Shown here: piece after piece, positions 37,201 to 44,552 of the stretch
Numbering within the stretch: position 1 is the stretch's first letter
Layout: each line of letters starts with the position of its first letter
From: Pseudomonadota bacterium
GTDB taxonomy: Bacteria > Pseudomonadota > Alphaproteobacteria > SHVP01
Reading direction: 5' to 3'
Assembly (NCBI GenBank): GCA_027622715.1
Contig: JAQBYN010000009.1
Coordinates: 1-64,000, forward strand
DNA length: 64,000 nt
Notes under the pieces: generated by a model
What the model saw: the letters and a program-made list of their open reading frames with translations, nothing else
The model's database searches: none
What the model was told of the DNA's origin: nothing
Made by a program: the position numbers and the translations under genes

Positions 37201-37326
37201 GGGAGACAGGAAGCCGACCGAGATCGGACCCTCCGACAGGCGCCACGCAGCGGCCGCGACGACGATCACGCTACCGGCGAACAACGCCGCCATGAGGCGG
37301 AGCGCGATTTTACTTGCGAGCAACAT
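34213..37326 (-). CDS. AsmA-like / DUF3971 (YhdP-type) envelope protein
   Basis: 1037 residues with one N-terminal transmembrane segment (LMAALFAGSVIVVAAAAW). A long beta-rich body follows and an AsmA-like C-terminal region ends near GLFALTYGIRGPIDRPVITVNPLTALAPGFLRNFF. YhdP, TamB and AsmA proteins bridge the inner and outer membranes and are implicated in phospholipid transport. This copy has the DUF3971 type of middle region. It is divergent from glnE with 52 bases between starts. Confidence 0.88.
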   Translation of the reverse strand: MLLASKIALRLMAALFAGSVIVVAAAAWRLSEGPISVGFLSPYIKESLNFGGADVDIALADTVLAWRGFDRGLDIVVLGLALQDESGQTVARVPELAVGLDSGRLFAGDFVPTTVDVVGANINLRRSADGVIEIGVGRGRGGSASLLAFLRDLTLAPDPRRPGSALRRVSILSAAVTFEDMASGVTWDMPAADLILNRDTVGLSGDLIFDLDLEGQLTHFVATASFDYVGRATKVALDFKDLDPQRLAAKDPLLAGLDRLQLPVTGRINFEVSERGRFDSINFDITAGGGALDLAPVFDTPSRVGRLTARGAVVVADKALVFDELVLERESATAILQGRIVAEEGGPKVIMAGRVAGFTPSDIEEYWPTSFAPPVHKWFTENIKEGVVTEGTVRLNVGPEQLSGGALPDDAVEARLSVSGVTASFFGSLPPITGGEGALRLTGDNVDLELSAGRLGTLLLQEGSIKLVEAAPRIWDASLEFVASGENPEVLRIIDAEPLKLTQRFGMTPDRVRGVSATRVRLSFPMRRGITLADVRFAAASNIRDAAIDKAFGDLDLTQGNLTLDVTKAGMQADGTIALNNVPLGVVWRETFQPEDNATTALQISGRLDDAARNALGFPTGDYIVGEIGAEVDIRSAGRTLLEAGFKIDLTSALVDAGVLRVAKLPTQAATASFLVRPLENGGTRIERAAFNSDALTATGVVELGPERALRRIDLSRLAFGRTEVAASIRPRAPNGFIVAINGPQIDAGPFLDAFFDQTTGDVPPLNVSITTNVMILSERRSLHNVTSEFNFVDQLESLRAAGSINNQAPLSATLVTTPEGPRRLTIAGANAGALARTTGLFDDAQGGALLVSASLRETDTGPVIDGRMEITDLHVKSSSSFARVLTLASLTGLLEVLNGDGLRFARADVPFRFHDGLLEVIDARAFGPSLGITLDGEINSDADDISMFGTLIPAYTINSVLGEIPLIGSLLVGGEGQGLFALTYGIRGPIDRPVITVNPLTALAPGFLRNFFAIFTGDGRPDPADPDRPFLADQPG

Positions 37327-37378
37327 TCAGCTTTGCTTCATCCGCACTATTGGCCACCGCAGCCCGAGACCGCCCGCT

Positions 37379-40333
37379 ATGACCGTTGAATCGCTCATCG
37401 ATCAGATATCGACCCTGCCGCGCCCGTATGACCAGGACGCGGCGCAGCGCGGCCTTGAGTCATTCCTAGCGGTCGCGGCACAGTTGCCCGAGCACCAGGC
37501 CGCGGCCAGCGCTGCGGCGCGTGACCCGCGCATTGCCGCGTTGCTGGATACCATTTTTGGCAACAGTCCATTTCTGACACAGACCATTATACGCGATTTA
37601 CCGTACTTTTTGGGGCTTGTTCAAAGCCCGCCTGCGGCGGTTCTTCAGGACATTTTGGACGGCCTCGCGTTTGCGGGTGGCGGTCTCGCGGTCGGTCGGC
37701 CAGCGACGATGCGCACCTTGCGACTCGCCAAAGCCCGCGCATCGCTGCTGATCGCGATCACCGATATCGGCGGGGTGTGGCCGCTTGCCACCCTCACCAA
37801 GGCGCTGAGCGCTGTCGCTGAGGCGGCCATCGGCCATGCGGTCGCGTCCCTTATGGCGGAATTCGCGGCACGGGGCGATTTCGCGTTGCCCGATCCGCAG
37901 CATCCGGAGATCGACTCAGGCTATGTGATTCTCGCCATGGGAAAACTCGGTGCGCGTGAGCTCAATTTCTCGAGCGACATCGACCTCATCCCCTTATTCG
38001 ATCCCGACGTCGCCCACCACACCGGCAAGAAGAGCGTGCAAGACGCCTTCGTTCGATTGACCCAGGGGCTGGTGCAACTGCTGCAAGAACGCACCGCAGA
38101 CGGCTATGTATATCGCACCGACCTGCGCCTCCGCCCCGATGCCGGCGCCACACCCGTCGCAATGTCTGTACGGGCGGCCGAAACGTATTACGAGAGCGTA
38201 GGCCAGAACTGGGAACGCGCCGCCATGATCAAGGCTCGCCCGGTAGGCGGTGACCTTGCGACGGGCCATGCTTTTCTCGATACGATCCGGCCCTTCATTT
38301 GGCGCAAGCATCTGGACTACGCAGCGATCGCCGATATTCATTCGATCAAACGTCAGATCGATTCGAGCCGCGGCCATACGCGCGTCAAAGTAGCGGGCCA
38401 CAACATCAAGATTGGCCACGGCGGCATCCGCGAGATCGAGTTTTTTGCGCAAACGCAGCAGCTGATCGCCGGCGGGCGCGAGCCGGTACTGCGCGAAAGC
38501 GGCACCTGCGCCGCATTGCGCGCCTTAGAGAGCACCCACCGCATCGACCCGTCCGCGGCGGATGACCTCGACGCCGCCTACACGTTTTTGCGGACTCTCG
38601 AACACCGACTGCAAATGATCGCGGACGAGCAAACCCAAACATTGCCAGAAGACGACGCCGGTCTTGAGCATGTCGCGACGTTTCTCGGGTTCCCGGACCG
38701 GACGCAGTTTGATGAGGTTTTGCTGGGGCACATGCGACGGGTCCGCGAGCACTACGGCGCCCTGTTCGAAGACGCACCGGCGCTCGGCGGCGAGTCGGGA
38801 AACCTCGTTTTTACCGGCACCGACGACGATCCGGGGACGCTGGAAACCCTCACCGAAATGGGGTTTCGAGAGGCCAAATCCGTGTCGGGCACATTTCGGC
38901 GCTGGCATCACGGGCGTTACCGCGCGACCCGGAGCACCCGGGCACGCGAAATGCTAACCGCACTGACGCCACGATTGCTGACCGCATTTGGCGCGACGGC
39001 CAATCCCGATTCGGCGTTCATGCACTTCGACGAGTTCCTCGCCAAGCTGCCGGCCGGTATCCAGTTATTCTCGCTGCTCTACAATAATCCGAGCTTGCTC
39101 GACCTGCTGGCCGAGATCGTCGGCAGCGCGCCGCGCTTGGCTGAGTTCCTGAGCCACGATCCGTTGGTTTTGGACAGCGTGTTGAGCGAAGGATTCCTCG
39201 ACCCGTTGCCGGACGCCACGGCGTTGGCCGACGAAGCGCGTGCCCACATCGCCCGCGCACAAGATTATCAAGACGCGCTGGACTTGGCCCGCCGCTGGAC
39301 TCGTGACCGACGGCTGCAGGCTGGCGTCCAAGTGCTGCGCAACATCATGCCGGGTCACCGGGCCGGTCCCATCCTGAGTGACATTGCCGACGCGGTGATC
39401 GGCGCGCTCATCCCCGCGGTGATCGACGACTTTGCCCGCCGCCATGGTGCGGTGCCCGGCGCCAGCCTTGCGTTGGTGGCACTGGGCAAGCTCGGGAGCC
39501 GCGAAATGATGTTCGGCTCGGACTTGGATTTGATCTTTCTTTACGACAACCCAGCCGGTGCCGCGGCGAGCGACGGTGCAAAATCGCTGACGACCAGCCA
39601 GTTCTTCGCGCGGTTGGGTCAGCAGATCATTAGTTCGATCACAGCGTTGACGCCGGAGGGGCGGCTTTACGAAATCGACATGCGGTTGCGCCCGTCGGGT
39701 ACGGCGGGGCCGCTCGCAGTGCAGGTCGATGGGTTCGAAAAATACCAAACGAGCGAGGCTTGGACTTGGGAGCGCATGGCCTTGACCCGAGCCCGCGTGC
39801 TCCATGCGACGGATGTGTTTCGCGCCCGCCTTGAGCCGCTCATCACCTCGTTGCTTCGGCAACCCCGCGACCAGGCGAGCGTTCTTGCCGACGTCGCGAC
39901 GATGCGCCTGCGGGTCGCGGCGGAATTCCCCGACACCGGGGTGTGGAGTCTGAAGTACGTCCGGGGCGGATTAGTGGATCTCGAATTCATCGCCCAGACC
40001 CTCCAACTCACAACCTGCGCCGCGGTGCCATCGGTGCTGGGGCGAACGACCGCGGCCGTCTTCGAAGAGCTCGGTGCGCAAGGGCAACTCGACCCAGAGG
40101 CTGCCCGCGAACTCGCTGAAACGACCCGGCTGTATCAGGATGTTGAGGGGCTGTTCCGTCTATGCCTTGAAGGGGCGCCGACCGACGACACCATTCCCGC
40201 CGGTTTAGCCCGCGCGTTGGTGCGGGTCGCGAATATGCCGGACATCGGCATGCTGAAGGCTGAATTGTCGGCGCGCCAACACATGGTAATGACGCACTTC
40301 GACGCGATTGTCGGCGCCGCGCCGGGGGCCTAA
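37379..40333 (+). CDS. glnE: Bifunctional glutamine synthetase adenylyltransferase/adenylyl-removing enzyme
   Basis: 984 residues. It attaches AMP to, or removes it from, the Tyr of GlnA subunits under PII control. It carries two nucleotidyltransferase cores: the N-terminal deadenylase core (GKLGARELNFSSDIDLIPLFD) and the C-terminal adenylase core (GKLGSREMMFGSDLDLIFLYD). Each is followed by a regulatory helical region. I replaced start 37292 with ATG 37379, because the earlier frame overlaps the divergent gene. It is not linked to glnBA but completes the circuit within this window. Confidence 0.96.
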   Translation: MTVESLIDQISTLPRPYDQDAAQRGLESFLAVAAQLPEHQAAASAAARDPRIAALLDTIFGNSPFLTQTIIRDLPYFLGLVQSPPAAVLQDILDGLAFAGGGLAVGRPATMRTLRLAKARASLLIAITDIGGVWPLATLTKALSAVAEAAIGHAVASLMAEFAARGDFALPDPQHPEIDSGYVILAMGKLGARELNFSSDIDLIPLFDPDVAHHTGKKSVQDAFVRLTQGLVQLLQERTADGYVYRTDLRLRPDAGATPVAMSVRAAETYYESVGQNWERAAMIKARPVGGDLATGHAFLDTIRPFIWRKHLDYAAIADIHSIKRQIDSSRGHTRVKVAGHNIKIGHGGIREIEFFAQTQQLIAGGREPVLRESGTCAALRALESTHRIDPSAADDLDAAYTFLRTLEHRLQMIADEQTQTLPEDDAGLEHVATFLGFPDRTQFDEVLLGHMRRVREHYGALFEDAPALGGESGNLVFTGTDDDPGTLETLTEMGFREAKSVSGTFRRWHHGRYRATRSTRAREMLTALTPRLLTAFGATANPDSAFMHFDEFLAKLPAGIQLFSLLYNNPSLLDLLAEIVGSAPRLAEFLSHDPLVLDSVLSEGFLDPLPDATALADEARAHIARAQDYQDALDLARRWTRDRRLQAGVQVLRNIMPGHRAGPILSDIADAVIGALIPAVIDDFARRHGAVPGASLALVALGKLGSREMMFGSDLDLIFLYDNPAGAAASDGAKSLTTSQFFARLGQQIISSITALTPEGRLYEIDMRLRPSGTAGPLAVQVDGFEKYQTSEAWTWERMALTRARVLHATDVFRARLEPLITSLLRQPRDQASVLADVATMRLRVAAEFPDTGVWSLKYVRGGLVDLEFIAQTLQLTTCAAVPSVLGRTTAAVFEELGAQGQLDPEAARELAETTRLYQDVEGLFRLCLEGAPTDDTIPAGLARALVRVANMPDIGMLKAELSARQHMVMTHFDAIVGAAPGA

Positions 40334-40728
40334 GCGGCGGCGACCTTCTGCGCCAGTTCTGCCAACCACGCCTCGACACGTTTTTTGTTCACCCCCATAT
40401 CACCGATCCCGTACGTCGCGCGGCTGTAGATTGCGAGGCTGCTGCGCCCCGGTCCATGTTCGACAAATTGGACGGTGATCGTATCGGGGAACTTGAAGAG
40501 CGCGGAGCGCTGGACGAAATCGACTTGCCGCCGCGTGGAATCCTCACCGGCCACATTCACGCGCGGGTGTGCCAGTGCGACGGCGCGAAACGCACCCGCC
40601 AGCTGATCCACCCCGATCTCGAAAATGGGCACCGTCCCATGCGGTTTGGCAGCCGAGGTAAAGCTCTTTGGCGCGGCAAAATACTGGTTGGGCCGCCAGC
40701 CCAGTTTAAAGGTCGAGAGGTCCATCAT
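40330..40728 (-). CDS. DUF1499 family protein
   Basis: 132 residues. The C-terminal half has the DUF1499 pattern RQVDFVQRSALFKFPDTITVQF and IYSRATYGIGDMGVNKKRVEAWL. There is no signal peptide. The function is unknown. Two consecutive ATG codons begin the frame; I kept the first. The end overlaps glnE by 4 bases, tail to tail. Confidence 0.85.
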   Translation of the reverse strand: MMDLSTFKLGWRPNQYFAAPKSFTSAAKPHGTVPIFEIGVDQLAGAFRAVALAHPRVNVAGEDSTRRQVDFVQRSALFKFPDTITVQFVEHGPGRSSLAIYSRATYGIGDMGVNKKRVEAWLAELAQKVAAA

Positions 40729-40825
40729 CGTATTGCCGTCTTCCGTCGCGCAGGCGCTTGTCGCCCAAATTCAATTGTGCCAGAACGGCTGCTTGATCGT
40801 AGCGCGCAAACACCTGGAGGGCATC

Positions 40826-41290
40826 ATGGCACTTAGCGAGGGAGACAAGGCCCCGGCCTTTAATCTGCCATCCGATGGCGGCAAGAACCTGAAGTTGTCC
40901 GACTACAAGGGCAAGAAGTTGGTTTTGTATTTTTACCCAAAGGACGACACACCGGGCTGCACCAAGGAGGCGATCGGGTTTTCCGAAGATGCAGCCAAGT
41001 TCAAACGGGCCGGCGCGGTCGTCATCGGCGCATCAAAAGACACGGTCGCGAAACACGAAAAATTCCGCGACAAATACGGGCTCAAGATTCCGTTGGTCAG
41101 CGATGAGGACGGCAGCCTGTGTGACGATTACGGCGTGTGGACGACCAAGATGAACTACGGCAAGTCCTACATGGGCATTGAGCGGTCGACATTTCTGATC
41201 GACGAGAAAGGCAAGATTGCGAAAGTGTGGCGCAAGGTGAAAGTCGACGGCCATGTCGAGGCCGTCCTCGAGGCGCTGAAGGCGCTCTGA
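40826..41290 (+). CDS. bcp: Peroxiredoxin, BCP/PrxQ type
   Basis: 154 residues. A thiol peroxidase that reduces H2O2 and organic hydroperoxides. The peroxidatic Cys is in YPKDDTPGCTKEAIGF. The resolving Cys five residues later, present in E. coli BCP, is absent (Ile in its place), while the distal Cys in GSLCDDYGVW is kept. A different resolving thiol or partner is therefore likely. ATG 40826 follows CTGGAGG, and the longer track ORF starts inside the antisense DUF1499 gene. Confidence 0.94.
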   Translation: MALSEGDKAPAFNLPSDGGKNLKLSDYKGKKLVLYFYPKDDTPGCTKEAIGFSEDAAKFKRAGAVVIGASKDTVAKHEKFRDKYGLKIPLVSDEDGSLCDDYGVWTTKMNYGKSYMGIERSTFLIDEKGKIAKVWRKVKVDGHVEAVLEALKAL

Positions 41291-41509
41291 CCAGCGGCGG
41301 TCGCGCCCGCCGCCGAGCACCGCCCCGACAAATGACGGGGGGAAAAAATTGCCTAGCTAGGGCCTCGGGTACCTCAAAAACGAGGCCGGTTCGGGGGTCA
41401 TTTTCAGATTCGCCGATTCGATTGCCAGATTCATCCCGAGTCCGGCGAATCCAGCTTGCCCGCGCTGTTTGGAATCGATATCCCTTACAGTGCAGGGCTG
41501 GGAGGAACG

Positions 41510-42877
41510 ATGGCGAATGAGGGCCAGGGGACCTTTAGGCGGGTCTACGAGCGTCTTTTTCCCGAACGACAAGTCTACGTCAGGACACATGGCGAAGTGC
41601 AATTCGTCACGCTCTCGGGCCCGTTTCAAGTTGGCCTGACGTCACTGGTTTGCGTGGTCGCCGCATGGGTCGCGTTCTCGACGTTCCAGTATGTTTTTCA
41701 GAACGACATTATCGCGTCTAAAAACGAGCGGCTGCGTATTGCGCACACCGCCTATCAGGACCTCGAAGGCGAACTGCGCAGCACGCAACTGCGGTTCATC
41801 TCGGCCGCCCGCGACCTTGACGCCAAACACAACCAACTCATTGCTCTGGTGTCGCAAAAGGACACGCTGGAACAGCGATTGAACGCCATTTCCGAGCGCC
41901 TATCCGATGTGTCAGGCGATCATATGGAGGCGTCGAAAGAGGCTGCGGCGTTGCGCGATCAACTTCAGGGCGAGCGCAGCGAACTGTCCGACCAAATCGG
42001 CACTTTGCAGGGCACGCTGCGCGCTACGTTGGACCAACAATCGGACCTCGAGCAGAACCTTGCGGCAACCCGAGACAAGGTTGTGTCGCTGAGCGCCGAG
42101 CGCGATACCTTGATCAAATCGAACGCCGATTTGAACGGCAACCTCGAAAACATCAATCTGCGCCTGAGCAATATTCGCAGCGAGCAACGGCGATTTGTCG
42201 AGCGAATCGCGGCGCGCACGTCCGACGATATATCCCTCCTTGAGGATACCATCGCGATGACGGGGATAGAGCCCGACGCGTTGTTCGAGAAGAGCGGGCT
42301 GCGAACCGGCGCGATCGGCGGTCCTGTGATCGAGCCCGACGCCGCCGACGATGGCATGTTGAAGTCGGACATCAGACTGGACGATGGCGCGGAATTCGAC
42401 TCGTCGGTGACGGGCCTGGAGAGCAATCTGCAACGATGGGAGGCGCTCCAAAGCGTGTTGCGCGCGCTTCCCCTCGCGCCCCCCGCCGACAATTTCTATA
42501 TCTCGAGCGATTATGGCCGGCGCACCGACCCGTTCACCAAACGCGCGGCGTTTCATGGCGGCGTCGACCTAGCCGGCCCCGCGCGCCAGCTCGTGTATGC
42601 CACGGCGCCAGGAAAAGTCGTGGTCGCCGGTCGTAATGGGGCGTTCGGCAACATGGTGGAGATCGACCATGGGATGGGGCTCCGTACCCGATATGGGCAT
42701 CTGGAAAAGATCTTGGTCAAACGCGGCGAGGACGTGGGCTTCCGCACCAAAATCGGCAGGATGGGTAGCACCGGCCGGAGCACTGGCACCCATTTGCATT
42801 ACGAGATAAGATTTGACGGTAAAGCGTATGATCCATCACGCTTTTTGAAGGCAGGGAAGTATGTTTTCAAGAACTGA
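41510..42877 (+). CDS. M23 family peptidoglycan endopeptidase with coiled coil
   Basis: 455 residues. One transmembrane helix at about 45-65 is followed by a long coiled coil (about 75-245) and a LytM/M23 domain in the last 120 residues. Zinc ligands are visible in FHGGVDLAG and HLHYEIRF, with the catalytic-site GHLEK, so the enzyme is probably active. It should cut peptide cross-links in the periplasm. ATG 41510 follows GGAGG. Its 3' end overlaps the bactofilin gene by 17 bases; this pairing is common and links cell-wall cutting to a cytoskeletal scaffold that shapes the cell. Confidence 0.92.
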   Translation: MANEGQGTFRRVYERLFPERQVYVRTHGEVQFVTLSGPFQVGLTSLVCVVAAWVAFSTFQYVFQNDIIASKNERLRIAHTAYQDLEGELRSTQLRFISAARDLDAKHNQLIALVSQKDTLEQRLNAISERLSDVSGDHMEASKEAAALRDQLQGERSELSDQIGTLQGTLRATLDQQSDLEQNLAATRDKVVSLSAERDTLIKSNADLNGNLENINLRLSNIRSEQRRFVERIAARTSDDISLLEDTIAMTGIEPDALFEKSGLRTGAIGGPVIEPDAADDGMLKSDIRLDDGAEFDSSVTGLESNLQRWEALQSVLRALPLAPPADNFYISSDYGRRTDPFTKRAAFHGGVDLAGPARQLVYATAPGKVVVAGRNGAFGNMVEIDHGMGLRTRYGHLEKILVKRGEDVGFRTKIGRMGSTGRSTGTHLHYEIRFDGKAYDPSRFLKAGKYVFKN

Positions 42878-43325
42878 ACGAGGGAGCAGTCCGTTGCCAG
42901 AGGCACCAGGTAGTTCCAAGGACGCACCGCCATCCCTAATCAGCGCCAATCTTCAGATTGTCGGTAACCTGCGCTCGCAAGGCGAGGTGCAAATCGACGG
43001 CACGGTTGATGGTGACGTGGCAGCAAACGCGCTGACCATCGGCGAGCGGGCGACGATCAACGGCGAAATCGTCGCCGACGATGTCGTTGTTCGCGGCCGG
43101 GTCAATGGCCGGATTCGCGCCCGCAAAGTGCAGCTCGCCAAGAGCGCGCATGTTGTTGGTGATATCTGGCACGAATTGCTGTCGATCGATTCCGGCGCGT
43201 TCGTTGAGGGGCACTGCAAACGAACCGACAAACCGACCGAAATCGTCGAGGCGCGGATCAAGTCGGTGCCGCAGCCCAAACGGGAAATGGGAAGTGGCGC
43301 AACGCCCGCGGCGGTGCCGGCCTAA
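42861..43325 (+). CDS. Bactofilin
   Basis: 154 residues. The core (about 28-130) is a beta-helix with repeating hydrophobic turns (NLQIVGNLRSQGEVQIDGTVDGDVAANALTIGERATINGEIVADDVVVRG). It is flanked by Pro-rich disordered ends, as in bactofilins, which polymerise without nucleotide. It starts inside the M23 peptidase gene, so the two should be co-expressed. A role in cell shape or stalk formation is inferred from the pairing. Confidence 0.93.
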   Translation: MFSRTERGSSPLPEAPGSSKDAPPSLISANLQIVGNLRSQGEVQIDGTVDGDVAANALTIGERATINGEIVADDVVVRGRVNGRIRARKVQLAKSAHVVGDIWHELLSIDSGAFVEGHCKRTDKPTEIVEARIKSVPQPKREMGSGATPAAVPA

Positions 43326-43363
43326 GCAAACCCTCTAACACGGCCGATTTGGCCAAACGCATT

Positions 43364-43386
43364 ACGCCGCCCCTGGGCGGCGTTTT
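43364..43386 (+). terminator. Terminator after the bactofilin gene
   Basis: CGCCGCCC and GGGCGGCG form a tight hairpin followed by TTTTCGTTT. It may also serve the convergent prfB. Confidence 0.8.
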
Positions 43387-43396
43387 CGTTTGTGGG

Positions 43397-44501
43397 TTAG
43401 GTCTGACCGACGCGGGCCGACAGGGCGGCCGCCATGAACACGTCGAGGTCGCCGTCGAGGACACCGGCGGCGTTGCCCCGCTCGACCCCGGTGCGGAGAT
43501 CCTTGACCATCTGATAGGGGTGCAAAACGTAAGAGCGGATTTGGTGGCCCCAGCCGATATCGGTTTTCGAATCGTGTAGCGCCTGCTTTTCAGCCTCACG
43601 TCGCTCTATTTCCACCTCATAGAGCCGCGATTTTAGCATCTTCATTGCCGCCGACCGGTTCTTGTGCTGCGACCGGTCGTTCTGGCATTGCACGACGATT
43701 CCGGTGGGAAGGTGCGTGAGGCGTACCGCACTGTCGGTCCGGTTGACGTGCTGCCCGCCGGCGCCGGACGCCCGATAGGTGTCCACGCGCAATTCTTTGT
43801 CTTCGATGACGATATCGATCTCTTCGTCGATTTCGGGATAGACGCCAACGCTTGCGAAACTGGTGTGACGCCGGGCCGAGGCATCGAACGGCGAAATACG
43901 GACCAACCGGTGCACGCCGGTTTCGGTTTTGAGCCACCCGTACGCGTTGACCCCAATGACCCGGATGGTGGTCGACTTAATGCCAGCTTCTTCGCCCGGA
44001 CTTTCTTCGATCCATTCGACCTTGTAGCCGCTGGCCTCAATCCAACGAAGATACATGCGCAAGAGCATTTCGGCCCAGTCCTGGGACTCGGTGCCACCGG
44101 CCCCCGCGTGGACCTCGAGGAAGCAGTTGTTGGCGTCGGCCTCGCCCGATAGTAGCGTTTCGATTTCCAACTTTGCCGCTCGGGTGCCCAGTGCCGTCAG
44201 CGCCGCGCCCGCCTCGTCGACAATTGCGTCGTCGCCTTCGGCCTCGCCGAGTTCGATCAGCTCGAGGGTGTCTTTGAATTCCGTTTCCAGCGACTGAAAG
44301 CGGCTAATCGCATTGTCGAGCTGGGTGCGCTCGCGCATGACCTTGCGCGCGGCGTCGGCGTCCTCCCAGAGTTTCGGATCTTCGGATAGCCGGTTCAGTT
44401 CCTCCAGCCGAACAAGAGCGTTGTCGTAGTCAAAGATGCCTCCTTAGCAGCCCGACTGCCTGCTCGATGTCGTTTTGGAGTTTTTCGAATTCCGCTCGCA
44501 T
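43397..44501 (-). CDS. prfB: Peptide chain release factor 2, with programmed +1 frameshift
   Basis: RF2 ends translation at UGA and UAA. The ORF track shows only 313 residues from 44338. Upstream on the minus strand, ATG 44501 opens a 23-codon frame that stops at UGA (44432-44430) in the context AGGAGGCATCTTTGAC, the canonical RF2 frameshift site. Slipping +1 on CUU continues as LDYDNALVRLEELNRLSEDPK into the main frame. The product is complement(join(43397..44431,44433..44501)), 367 residues, the normal RF2 length. GGQ is in GAGGQHVN and the stop-codon-reading SPF motif in RISPFD. The next gene upstream on this strand is mrcA. Confidence 0.96.
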
Positions 44502-44552
44502 GACCTTACGCCGTGATCGCTGTCGGTCCGTGTGGTAGCGGACCGGTGGCGT

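Noticed and set aside
39065-39862. 265-residue minus-strand ORF
   Set aside because: Antisense to glnE in a region of strong catalytic-domain conservation; it is a shadow frame.
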